In this document: positions 7,996-15,847 of the stretch, piece by piece
Position numbering within the stretch: position 1 is the first letter of the stretch
Layout of the letters: each line of letters starts with the position of its first letter
Assembly (NCBI GenBank): GCA_037142515.1
Contig: JBAXAM010000014.1
Span: forward strand, 1-30,718
DNA length: 30,718 nucleotides
From: JBAXAM01 sp037142515
Lineage (GTDB): Bacteria > Pseudomonadota > Gammaproteobacteria > UBA9339
Direction: 5' to 3'
Made by a program: the position numbers and the translations under genes
The notes under the pieces: model-generated
Databases searched by the model: none
The model's input: the letters and a program-made list of their open reading frames with translations, nothing else
What the model was told of the DNA's origin: nothing

Positions 7996-9483
7996 ATGTT
8001 ATATCAAGTACTCGCTAGAAAATGGCGGCCAAAAAACTTTTCCGAAGTTGTTGGCCAGGAACACGTGCTGCGTGCGCTTATGAATGCGCTGACGCAAAAC
8101 CGGTTGCATCACGCCTATCTTTTTGCTGGCACTAGAGGTGTTGGTAAAACTACAATTGCACGTATTTTGGCTAAATGCTTAAATTGCGAAACTGGTGTTG
8201 TAGCAACACCTTGTGGCAAATGCGATGCTTGTGTTGAAATTGATGCCGGAAGATTTATTGATCTTATAGAAGTAGATGCAGCGTCACGCACCAAAGTTGA
8301 AGATACGCGCGATTTATTAGATAATGTACAATACCTACCCGCAAAGGGACGCTTTAAAGTTTATATTATAGATGAAGTGCATATGCTCTCTGGGCATAGC
8401 TTTAATGCGCTTTTAAAAACTTTGGAAGAGCCGCCCGAGCACGTAAAATTTTTATTAGCGACAACTGATCCGCAGAAACTACCGATTACGGTTCTTTCAC
8501 GCTGCTTGCAATTTAATTTAAAAATTCTAAGTCAAGAATTATTGCAAAAGCAGTTGCAACATGTTTTAGCCGAAGAAAAAATTGAATTTGAAAATGAAGC
8601 TTGTCGTAAGCTAGCGCTTGCTGCAAACGGTAGCGTGCGTGATGCTTTGAGTTTGCTCGATCAAGCAATTGCATTTGGTCAAGGCAGCGTTATTACATCT
8701 GATGTTAATATTATGCTCGGTACGATTGACACCAGCAAAATTTTTGTATTGCTTGAAGCGCTGCTATCTAATAATGCCAAGGCGCTTTTAGAAGTTATTG
8801 CAGAATTAGCAGAATTAGCCGCAGATTTTACTAATGTTATAGATAATTTATTAGAAATACTTCAACAAATTGCAGTTGTTCAGCTAGTGACAGATGTAGA
8901 CACAACTAACTGGCAACATCAAGGGTTAATACGAAAGCTAGCCGTTCAGCTCAAGCCTGAAGAAGTGCAACTCTACTATCAAATTGGTTTAATTGGTAAA
9001 CGTGACTTGTCATTGGCTCCGAGTTTGCGTTTGGGTTTTGAAATGATAATGCTGCGCATGCTCGCTTTTCGCCCTGAAGAAGTTATGGCCAATAATCGAG
9101 TTGAAACTCAAAGTACTGATATTTTGAAGCAACTTAGTGTTAGTGGTCCGACCCAAGCCTTATTGCGCTATTGCGTTATTACAAAAATTGATCAAAGCGA
9201 AGTTGAGCTTTTACTTGAAGCCAAACAATCTCTTTTGCTTAATAAAAAACATGAAGAAAGAATTAGCCAGGCTTTAAGCGATCATTTAAAGCGTCCAGTC
9301 ACAGTAAATATTAAAATTGGTACTCAAATTGCGGATGCAGCTGCTAGTGTTGAAAAACGCGAGGCTCTGCAAAAGCAGGATCAGGCTTTGCAATCTATTG
9401 AAAAAGACCCTAAAATAAAAGAGTTGATGAGCAAGTTTAGCGCAAAAATAATTTCTAAGCCGGTTAAATTGGAAGAGAGTTAA
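7996..9483 (+). CDS. dnaX: DNA polymerase III tau/gamma subunit
   Basis: The clamp-loader ATPase loads the beta clamp and, as tau, tethers polymerase cores. Walker A GTRGVGKT is at residues 45-52, zinc-binding cysteines at 64, 73, 76 and 79, Walker B DEVH at 126-129, and the sensor SRC at 168-170. At 495 residues it is shorter than E. coli tau (643). The C-terminus (EALQKQDQAL...DPKIKELMSKFSAKII) still resembles the alpha-binding end of tau, so the shortening seems to be in the linker. The ATG follows the DUF4239 stop by 3 bp, and recR begins 10 bp downstream. The ybaB/ebfC gene that usually separates dnaX and recR is absent. Confidence 0.97.
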   Translation: MLYQVLARKWRPKNFSEVVGQEHVLRALMNALTQNRLHHAYLFAGTRGVGKTTIARILAKCLNCETGVVATPCGKCDACVEIDAGRFIDLIEVDAASRTKVEDTRDLLDNVQYLPAKGRFKVYIIDEVHMLSGHSFNALLKTLEEPPEHVKFLLATTDPQKLPITVLSRCLQFNLKILSQELLQKQLQHVLAEEKIEFENEACRKLALAANGSVRDALSLLDQAIAFGQGSVITSDVNIMLGTIDTSKIFVLLEALLSNNAKALLEVIAELAELAADFTNVIDNLLEILQQIAVVQLVTDVDTTNWQHQGLIRKLAVQLKPEEVQLYYQIGLIGKRDLSLAPSLRLGFEMIMLRMLAFRPEEVMANNRVETQSTDILKQLSVSGPTQALLRYCVITKIDQSEVELLLEAKQSLLLNKKHEERISQALSDHLKRPVTVNIKIGTQIADAAASVEKREALQKQDQALQSIEKDPKIKELMSKFSAKIISKPVKLEES

Positions 9484-9493
9484 AAGTATAACA

Positions 9494-10099
9494 ATGTTAT
9501 ATACACAGCTTATCGATCAACTAATAAATGCTTTGCGCTGTCTTCCGGGGGTTGGACCGCGTTCAGCACAACGTATGGCATTTCATTTGTTGCAACAGGG
9601 TCGTGATGATGGTTTGTTTTTAGCAAAAACCCTAGAGCAAGCGCTAACTAGTGTTGGTCGTTGTAAGCGATGTCGTACTTTTAGTGAGTATGATTTGTGT
9701 AATATTTGCTCTAGCCCACGGCGCGATAATTCTCTTTTATGCATTGTTGAAACTCCGGCTGATATTATAGCTATTGAGCAAACCAATAGTTATCATGGTT
9801 TATATTTTGCGCTTATGGGGCATTTGTCGCCAATTGACGGTATTGGCCCAAATGAGATTGGAGTTAATGACTTAGCTGATTTACTTGTGCGAGAAAATGC
9901 CATTAAAGAAGCTATAATTGCTACTAATCCAACAGTTGAAGGTGAGGCCACAGCTCATTATCTTGCCAATTTAATTCGTGCCAGGCAAATTAAATGTACT
10001 CGAATTGCGCATGGGATACCACTTGGTGGGGAGCTTGAGTATATTGACCTTAATACTTTGGCGCGAGCTTTGGTAGGAAGAATAGAAATAACAAATTAG
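9494..10099 (+). CDS. recR: Recombination mediator protein RecR
   Basis: RecR acts with RecF and RecO to load RecA at single-stranded gaps. The 201-residue length is standard. It has an N-terminal helix-hairpin-helix (LPGVGPRSAQRMAFHLL at 17-33), a C4 zinc finger (cysteines 57, 60, 69, 72), and a Toprim domain from about 80 with IVETPADI. The C-terminus IPLGGELEYIDLNTLARAL is also typical. Its stop lies 9 bp before arnT, so the arn genes may be reached by read-through from the dnaX-recR transcript; no separate arn promoter is visible. Confidence 0.97.
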   Translation: MLYTQLIDQLINALRCLPGVGPRSAQRMAFHLLQQGRDDGLFLAKTLEQALTSVGRCKRCRTFSEYDLCNICSSPRRDNSLLCIVETPADIIAIEQTNSYHGLYFALMGHLSPIDGIGPNEIGVNDLADLLVRENAIKEAIIATNPTVEGEATAHYLANLIRARQIKCTRIAHGIPLGGELEYIDLNTLARALVGRIEITN

Positions 10100-10108
10100 G
10101 AAATTATT

Positions 10109-11749
10109 ATGACTTGGCTCAAAGATTTTTTATTACTTACATTAATTATTGGCGCTCTTTTTGGTGCGACACTTGGCAGTTATCCTGTCGATGCGCCTGA
10201 TGGTGCGCGTTATGCTGAGATTCCTCGGGAAATGGTGGTAACCGGTGATTACATTACCCCGCACCTTAATGGCATAAAATACTTTGAAAAGCCGCCACTT
10301 TTTTATTGGTTTCAAGCAATCAGCATTAAAGCTTGTGGTGCAAATGAGTTAGCGGTAAGTATTGTTAATGCGCTGATGGCCCTTGGCTGCTGCCTTCTTA
10401 TCTATTTTACCGGACTAAAATTATATGGCCGCTTAAGCGGTATGCTTGCGAGTTTTATTTTTGCCACCAGTAGTTTAGTTTTTGCGCTGACTCGAGTTGT
10501 TACTCTGGATATGGCGCTTACTTTTTTTCTTACTGGCAGTCTTTGTTCTTTTTTATTGGCGACACAAGAGTTTGGAAGTAAGCGTAATTTATTTCTTTTG
10601 CTAACATATGTTTTTGCTGCGTTAGCTGTTATGACTAAGGGGCTGGTTGGAATTGTTTTTCCTGGTATAATTATTTTAGTATGGACTATCGTTTTTAATC
10701 AGTGGCGCGATATAAAAACTTATCGTATTATAAGCGGCATATTTATTTTTTTACTGATTACATTGCCGTGGCATATTTTAGTACAAATTAAAAACCCTGA
10801 GTTTTCTCACTTCTATTTTTTTGATCAGCATTTTTTGCGTTATTTAACTGATTATGCCGGTCGTATGAAGCCATGGTGGTTTCTGCCGGCGTTGTTTTTG
10901 AGTGGGTTATATCCATGGGTAGTGTTTTTGCCGCAAGCGATTGTACATCAGGTGCCAAAGCAATTTAGTTTGTGGCAACAATCTAAGCCGGCTATGTTTC
11001 TATTAATTTGGGCGGTAGTTATTTATGTTTTTTATACTCTTTCTAATTCAAAATTAATACCCTATATTTTGCCGGTGCTTCCTCCTATTGCAATATTACT
11101 TGGAAATTATCTTGCAACTTATTGGCAAAGTAACCAACACCGACCAATTACTATGGGCTTTAATGCATTATTGTTTTTAAATGTTTTATTGGGAATTGCT
11201 GGTATCGCTGCTATTTTTATGCTTAACTTTGATGAACAGACGATTACGAAGCAAAATCTTTACGTTGCTGCAGCTTTGGTAATTATAGGAGCTATTGTTA
11301 GCATTCTATGCTATCGGCGGCGTGGTTTGTCTTTTGGCTTTGCAGCAATATTTTTGACTACTTCTGTTTTATGGTTATATCTTAGCCCGGTTATTACCAT
11401 TGTTAATAAGCATACTATTAAGCCTTTAATTGTAACGTTGCAGAAAAAGCTAAAACCAGAAGACGAAGTAATTTGTTACGGTGCTTATTATCAAGATTTG
11501 CCGTTTTATTTGAAGAGGATAGTTACGGTTGCAAGCTATAGCGGTGAGTTAAGTTTTGGCATGCAGCATCAAGATACAAAAGCTTGGATGATTGATACCA
11601 AGACCTTTTGGGAGCGGTGGAATAGTAATAAGAATGTTTATTTAATAGTGAGCGCAGATAAATATCTCTCATTGCAAGCTGCGACAACAACCAAAATGCG
11701 TATAGTAGATAAATATCTAGACGTTGTGCTTGTAATTAATACAAAATAA
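10109..11749 (+). CDS. arnT: ArnT-like GT83 glycosyltransferase (aminoarabinose to lipid A)
   Basis: The 546-residue polytopic protein belongs to the PMT/GT83 family. The first periplasmic loop holds DAPDGARYAEIPREM at 28-42 and KYFEKPPLFYW at 57-67, matching ArnT, whose acidic residues in this loop bind the donor. ArnT moves 4-amino-4-deoxy-L-arabinose from undecaprenyl phosphate to lipid A on the periplasmic face, lowering surface charge and giving resistance to polymyxin and host peptides. A related GT83 enzyme with another donor cannot be excluded, but arnB/C/A/D homologues downstream support this role. The next gene starts 1 bp after its stop. Confidence 0.88.
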   Translation: MTWLKDFLLLTLIIGALFGATLGSYPVDAPDGARYAEIPREMVVTGDYITPHLNGIKYFEKPPLFYWFQAISIKACGANELAVSIVNALMALGCCLLIYFTGLKLYGRLSGMLASFIFATSSLVFALTRVVTLDMALTFFLTGSLCSFLLATQEFGSKRNLFLLLTYVFAALAVMTKGLVGIVFPGIIILVWTIVFNQWRDIKTYRIISGIFIFLLITLPWHILVQIKNPEFSHFYFFDQHFLRYLTDYAGRMKPWWFLPALFLSGLYPWVVFLPQAIVHQVPKQFSLWQQSKPAMFLLIWAVVIYVFYTLSNSKLIPYILPVLPPIAILLGNYLATYWQSNQHRPITMGFNALLFLNVLLGIAGIAAIFMLNFDEQTITKQNLYVAAALVIIGAIVSILCYRRRGLSFGFAAIFLTTSVLWLYLSPVITIVNKHTIKPLIVTLQKKLKPEDEVICYGAYYQDLPFYLKRIVTVASYSGELSFGMQHQDTKAWMIDTKTFWERWNSNKNVYLIVSADKYLSLQAATTTKMRIVDKYLDVVLVINTK

Positions 11750-11750
11750 C

Positions 11751-12122
11751 ATGAATCCAATAATACTTGCGCTAATTTTGCTGGCTGTTGTTTTTAACAC
11801 CGTGGCTCAGCTTGCTTTAAAAACTGGTATTGATCGAGTTGGTGCGTTTGTTTTTCACTGGTCAAATTTTATTCCTGTTATTTTGAAGTTAGTTATTTCT
11901 CCATGGGTTATTGTGGGGCTATTTATTTATGTTGGTAGTGTTGGTATATGGTTAATGGTGCTGTCGCGCACGCCGATAAGTATTGCCTATCCGCTGTCTA
12001 GTCTTGCATATGTAACTAGTGCTATTGCTGCTTATTATTTGCTGGGTGAAAATTTATCTACGCTAAGAATTGCGGGAATTATTGTAATATTAGTTGGCGT
12101 ATATATGGTGGCGAGGAGTTGA
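11751..12122 (+). CDS. Small EamA/SMR-like four-helix protein, ArnE/ArnF-type flippase subunit
   Basis: The 123-residue protein has four membrane helices in the small-multidrug-resistance arrangement: an N-terminal helix with AQLALKTG, LSRTPISIAYPLSSLAYV in the third, and GIIVILVGVYMVAR at the end. In enterics ArnE and ArnF together flip undecaprenyl-phosphate-aminoarabinose across the inner membrane. Only one such gene is present, so it may act as a homodimer or pair with a distant partner. Its position directly after arnT supports the assignment, although a generic SMR exporter would look similar. Confidence 0.78.
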   Translation: MNPIILALILLAVVFNTVAQLALKTGIDRVGAFVFHWSNFIPVILKLVISPWVIVGLFIYVGSVGIWLMVLSRTPISIAYPLSSLAYVTSAIAAYYLLGENLSTLRIAGIIVILVGVYMVARS

Positions 12123-12127
12123 ATTTG

Positions 12128-12171
12128 TTGACATTTTGCGATCATAGTGATTATTATGACCATAGTGATTA
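12128..12171 (+). promoter_or_regulatory. Promoter and putative operator of the Phd/RelE-type module
   Basis: TTGACA at 12128-12133 is spaced 18 bp from TATTAT at 12152-12157, a near-consensus sigma-70 promoter. The 11-mer CATAGTGATTA occurs at 12143-12153 and again at 12161-12171, exactly 18 bp apart, overlapping and following the -10. Antitoxin-toxin complexes of this class commonly bind repeats at their own promoter, so this is a likely autoregulatory operator. It would also supply a promoter internal to the arn gene cluster. Confidence 0.65.
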
Positions 12172-12197
12172 CAATGATTATTAGATAAGAGGAGAAA

Positions 12198-12494
12198 ATG
12201 GAAAATAAATTAAGCGCAAAAGAAGCTAAAACTCATTTTGGGTTATTGCTAGATATGGCGCAACGCAAACCGGTGACTATTGAAAAAAAAGGTCGTCCAG
12301 TTGTTGTTGTGTTATCTTTACGAGATTTCTCGTATTATGAGCGATTAGAAGATGAGCTTTTAGCTCTAAAGGCTATGCAAGCAGAAAAAGATGGGTGGCT
12401 ATCCCAAAATGAAAGCTCTGATTTTTTAGCGCAACTTGGTACTGTAAAAACAAATAAAAAATCTAGCAACCATGTTAAAAATACAGATCACTAA
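12198..12494 (+). CDS. Phd/YefM family antitoxin
   Basis: The 98-residue protein has the Phd/YefM N-terminal DNA-binding pattern (LSAKEAKTHFGLLLDMA, then PVTIEKKGRPVVVVLSLRDF), which represses its own promoter. An extended, charged C-terminal region would wrap and neutralise the toxin. A GAGGAG ribosome site lies 5 nt upstream of the ATG. The 3' end overlaps the toxin gene by 23 bp, the usual coupling for these modules. It sits between the arnE-like gene and arnB. Confidence 0.88.
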   Translation: MENKLSAKEAKTHFGLLLDMAQRKPVTIEKKGRPVVVVLSLRDFSYYERLEDELLALKAMQAEKDGWLSQNESSDFLAQLGTVKTNKKSSNHVKNTDH

Positions 12495-12744
12495 GAGGGT
12501 ATGTAAATTTTTAATGAGATTGCCGCGTAAGCAATCGTTGCAGTTAAAAGTCAAGCTTCAAGAATTGCAAGCAAGTCCTTTCCCCCATAATTCTAAGGTG
12601 TTAATCGGATATTCAAATTATTATAGAGTTAGTGTTGGGGAGTACCGTATAGTTTATCGTGTAGAAAACAATATTTTGTTGGTGCCTTTGATTGGAAAGC
12701 GTAATGATGATGAAGTATACAAGAAACTAAAACAAATTCTTTGA
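12472..12744 (+). CDS. RelE/ParE superfamily toxin
   Basis: The 90-residue basic protein has the compact RelE/ParE fold pattern: an N-terminal strand, helices with LMRLPRKQSLQLKVKLQEL, then YYRVSVGEYRIVYRVENNILLVPLIGKRNDDEVYKKL. RelE-like members cleave mRNA at the ribosome and ParE-like members act on gyrase. The Phd/YefM-type antitoxin partner points to a mRNA-interferase-like toxin, but this is not decided by sequence alone. It ends 6 bp before arnB, so toxin and arnB could share a transcript. The frame looks intact. Confidence 0.88.
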   Translation: MLKIQITKRVCKFLMRLPRKQSLQLKVKLQELQASPFPHNSKVLIGYSNYYRVSVGEYRIVYRVENNILLVPLIGKRNDDEVYKKLKQIL

Positions 12745-12750
12745 GGTAAC

Positions 12751-13893
12751 ATGATAGGTAAATTCTTAAAGTTTACAGCTCCAGCAATCGATCAAACGAC
12801 GATTGATGAGGTTATTGCATGTCTTAAATCCGGATGGCTGGCGACCGGTCCAAGAGTTAAACAGTTTGAAGAAGGTTTGGAAAAATATTTTGGATCGCCA
12901 CATGTGCTTGCACTTACTTCTGGTACTGCGGCTCTACATCTTGCGCTTAAAGGCTTTGGGCTTAAGTCAGGAGATGAAGTAATTACTACGCCAATGACTT
13001 TTATTGCAAGTCTTAATACAATTGTGCATGCTGGCGCTAAACCCGTATTAGTCGATGTCGATTTAAAAACTCGTAATATTGATGTTACTAAAATTGTAAG
13101 CAAAATTACTTCGCATACTAAAGCAATTCTGCCAGTTCATTTTGCTGGTATTCCAGTTGATTTGGATCCGCTTTATGAAATTGCTCAAAAATATAATTTG
13201 CGCGTACTTGAAGATTCCGCTCATGCGATTGGCTCGCATTATAAGGGACGAGTTATTGGGAGCTTTGGCGATACCCAAGCGTTTAGCTTCCATCCAAATA
13301 AAGTCATGACAACTGGCGAAGGCGGTTGTGTCTCCACTCGTGACACTAAACTAGCGCAAGATATCAAAGTGCAGCGTTTTCATGGTATTGATCGAGAAGC
13401 ATTTAATCGCCATGAAAAAGGTGGCAGTCAAGATTATGATGTTATAAAGCCAGGCTATAAGTATAATATGCTTGATTTAGAAGCTGCAATTGGTATTCAT
13501 CAGCTCGCAGAGCTTGAAAGTTTTATTGCCAAGCGTCAAGTATTAGTAGATCGTTATAATGAAAAATTATTTAACTGGTCTGAATTATCTTTACCTCAGT
13601 TGCCAAGCTATAATTGTCGCGTTTCTTGGTATGTTTATGCGCCGTTAATTACTAATATGAGTCGTGATATTTTTATGCAGCAGATGCAAGAGCATGGCAT
13701 TGGCACTGGGCTGCATCATCATGCAGCACATTTATATACTTATTATCAAGAAACTTATGGTTATCAGCGTGGGCAATTTCCAAATGCAGAAACAATTTCC
13801 GATCACATTGTGTCTTTGCCGCTTTTTGCTAGCATGACGTTAGACGACCAAGATCGTGTAATTGCCGCAATGAAACGAATTTTTAGGAGGTAA
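12751..13893 (+). CDS. arnB: ArnB-like PLP aminotransferase (DegT/DnrJ/EryC1/StrS family)
   Basis: ArnB transaminates UDP-4-keto-pentose with glutamate to UDP-4-amino-4-deoxy-L-arabinose in the cytosol. The 380-residue protein has the family marks: SGWLATGPRVKQFE near the start, SGTAAL at 57-62 for cofactor phosphate, EDSAHAIG with D155, and the PLP lysine K184 in SFHPNKVMTTGEGG. The length is close to E. coli ArnB (379). Family members act on many nucleotide sugars, so the specific role leans on the adjacent arnC, arnA-like and arnD genes. arnC begins 3 bp after the stop, preceded by AGGAGG. Confidence 0.9.
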   Translation: MIGKFLKFTAPAIDQTTIDEVIACLKSGWLATGPRVKQFEEGLEKYFGSPHVLALTSGTAALHLALKGFGLKSGDEVITTPMTFIASLNTIVHAGAKPVLVDVDLKTRNIDVTKIVSKITSHTKAILPVHFAGIPVDLDPLYEIAQKYNLRVLEDSAHAIGSHYKGRVIGSFGDTQAFSFHPNKVMTTGEGGCVSTRDTKLAQDIKVQRFHGIDREAFNRHEKGGSQDYDVIKPGYKYNMLDLEAAIGIHQLAELESFIAKRQVLVDRYNEKLFNWSELSLPQLPSYNCRVSWYVYAPLITNMSRDIFMQQMQEHGIGTGLHHHAAHLYTYYQETYGYQRGQFPNAETISDHIVSLPLFASMTLDDQDRVIAAMKRIFRR

Positions 13894-13896
13894 CCT

Positions 13897-14862
13897 ATGA
13901 AACCATATATCAGTATTGTTATTCCGGTTTACAATGAAGCTGGCAATCTAGAAAATTTATTTACGCGTCTAACAAGTACTCTAGATAAATTAAATAAAAC
14001 TTATGAAATTATTTTTACGAATGATGGCAGTAGAGATAATTCAATAAAAGTTTTAGAAGAAATTCACAACCGTCGCCCCGCCCAAGTAAAAGTCATAGAT
14101 TTTTGTCGCAATTTTGGTCAGCATATGGCTGTGATGGCTGGATTTGAATTATCCCGGGGTGAAATAATTGTAACTTTAGATTCTGATTTGCAAAATCCAC
14201 CAGAAGAAATTCCAAAATTATTAGCATTAATGGAACAAGGCCATGATTTAGTAAGTGGTGTGCGCTTATATGAGCGTAAAGATAGCTGGTTTCGTCGCAA
14301 TGTTTCAATTTTAGTAAATAAAGTTCGTGCTATTATTACCAATCTCAATATGACTGATCATGGTTGTATGCTACGAGCTTATAGCCGAAATGTTATAAAC
14401 TTAATAATTGCAGGTAGTGAATCTTGTATTTTTATTCCAGCGTTAGCACACACTTATGCTACTAACCCAGCAGAAGTTAAAGTTGATCATGAGGCGCGTT
14501 TTGAGGGAGAGTCTAAATATCGCTTGTATGATCTTATTCGCTTGAATTTTGATTTAATGACAGGTTATTCACTTATACCGCTACAAATTTTCACCTTGTT
14601 TGGTTTGGGTATTGCTTTTATAAGCATAGTTTTTGTTGTGTTTTTATTTGCGCGGCGTTTAATTATTGGTCCGGAAGCAGAGGGTGTATTTACCTTATTT
14701 GCTATTTTATTTTTCTTAATAGGTGTGATATTAACTGGTCTTGGTATTATGGGTGAATATATTGGTCGTATTTATAAAGAAGTGCAGCATCGTCCACGAT
14801 TCGCTGTTAAAACAGTTCTAGGAGCAAAAGTTGATGAAAAAAGTTCTCATTCTTGGCATTAA
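13897..14862 (+). CDS. arnC: ArnC-like undecaprenyl-phosphate aminoarabinose transferase (GT2)
   Basis: The 321-residue protein has an N-terminal GT-A glycosyltransferase domain (VIPVYNEAGNLENL at 8-21, DSDLQNPPEEI at 95-105) and two C-terminal membrane helices at about 230-252 and 265-287. ArnC transfers N-formyl-aminoarabinose from UDP to undecaprenyl phosphate on the cytosolic face. Related GT2 enzymes include GtrB and dolichyl-phosphate mannose synthases, but the flanking genes favour ArnC. The strong AGGAGG ribosome site lies within the end of arnB. The 3' end overlaps the arnA-like gene by 29 bp. Confidence 0.9.
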   Translation: MKPYISIVIPVYNEAGNLENLFTRLTSTLDKLNKTYEIIFTNDGSRDNSIKVLEEIHNRRPAQVKVIDFCRNFGQHMAVMAGFELSRGEIIVTLDSDLQNPPEEIPKLLALMEQGHDLVSGVRLYERKDSWFRRNVSILVNKVRAIITNLNMTDHGCMLRAYSRNVINLIIAGSESCIFIPALAHTYATNPAEVKVDHEARFEGESKYRLYDLIRLNFDLMTGYSLIPLQIFTLFGLGIAFISIVFVVFLFARRLIIGPEAEGVFTLFAILFFLIGVILTGLGIMGEYIGRIYKEVQHRPRFAVKTVLGAKVDEKSSHSWH

Positions 14863-15847
14863 TGGTTTTATTGGTAATCAATTAACTAAAAAAATTCTCG
14901 CCAGTACCGACTGGGAGATTTATGGTATGGATATTGCTACGAATAAGCTTGGAACTAGTCTTGGTAATACACGTTTACATTTTACCGAAGGCGATATTAC
15001 GATTAATAAAGAATGGGTTGCATACCACGTAAAGAAATGTGATGTGATTTTACCATTGGTTGCAGTTGCAACACCTGCTGTTTATGTTACTGATCCGCTG
15101 CGTGTATTTGAACTTGATTTTGAAGCTAACCTGCCTATTGTGCGTCAATGCGTACAGTGGAAAAAGCATCTGATATTTCCTTCTACCTCAGAAGTGTATG
15201 GTATGAGTAGCGAAGCAGAGTTCGACGAAGAAACTAGTATTCTCATGCAGGGTCCGATCAACAAAGAGCGCTGGATTTATTCTTGTTCTAAACAATTAAT
15301 GGATCGAGTAATATACGCTTATGGTAAACATCAGGATTTAAAATTTACTTTATTTCGACCATTTAACTGGATTGGGCCAACTCAAGATGATATTCATAAT
15401 TTGCCTCCGGGAGGAGTGCGTCTTGTAACGCAGCTTATCAGCAATATTTTTTATGGTAAGAATTTTCAGCTAGTTGATGGCGGCGAACAAAAGCGGTGTT
15501 TTGTTTACATCGATGATGCGATTGAAGCATTATTAAAAATAATTGAAAATAAAAACGGCTGTGTAGAGAGCAAAATCATAAATATTGGTAGCCCAAAAAA
15601 TAATGCATCTGTGCGCGAAGTTGCAGAAGCAGTTTTGCGACTTGCCAAAAAATATCCGAAATACAAAGCTCAAGTTGGAAAAATAAAAATCGTAAGCACG
15701 CATTCAGATAATTACTATGGTAGCGGTTATCAAGATGTGCAAAATCGTGTTCCCTCAATTAAACGCGCGCGAGAAATTTTAGGTTGGACGCCCAAAACTG
15801 ATCTAGAAACGGCGCTGCAAAAAACTATGGATTTTTATCTGAAATGA
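14834..15847 (+). CDS. arnA: UDP-glucuronate decarboxylase, ArnA dehydrogenase domain only
   Basis: The 337-residue SDR protein aligns with the C-terminal half of ArnA, which oxidises and decarboxylates UDP-glucuronate to UDP-4-keto-arabinose. The NAD-binding GINGFIG is at 8-14. PSTSEVYGM and the GYQDVQNR-VPSI segment contain positions matching ArnA catalytic Glu434 and Arg619. The N-terminal formyltransferase half of bifunctional ArnA (660 residues in E. coli) is missing. I start at ATG 14834, with GGAG 9 nt upstream, rather than the adjacent TTG at 14831. The stop overlaps the arnD start as ATGA. The pattern IFPSTSEVYG also occurs in epimerases, but the ArnA-like C-terminus favours the decarboxylase. 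Confidence 0.9.
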   Translation: MKKVLILGINGFIGNQLTKKILASTDWEIYGMDIATNKLGTSLGNTRLHFTEGDITINKEWVAYHVKKCDVILPLVAVATPAVYVTDPLRVFELDFEANLPIVRQCVQWKKHLIFPSTSEVYGMSSEAEFDEETSILMQGPINKERWIYSCSKQLMDRVIYAYGKHQDLKFTLFRPFNWIGPTQDDIHNLPPGGVRLVTQLISNIFYGKNFQLVDGGEQKRCFVYIDDAIEALLKIIENKNGCVESKIINIGSPKNNASVREVAEAVLRLAKKYPKYKAQVGKIKIVSTHSDNYYGSGYQDVQNRVPSIKRAREILGWTPKTDLETALQKTMDFYLK

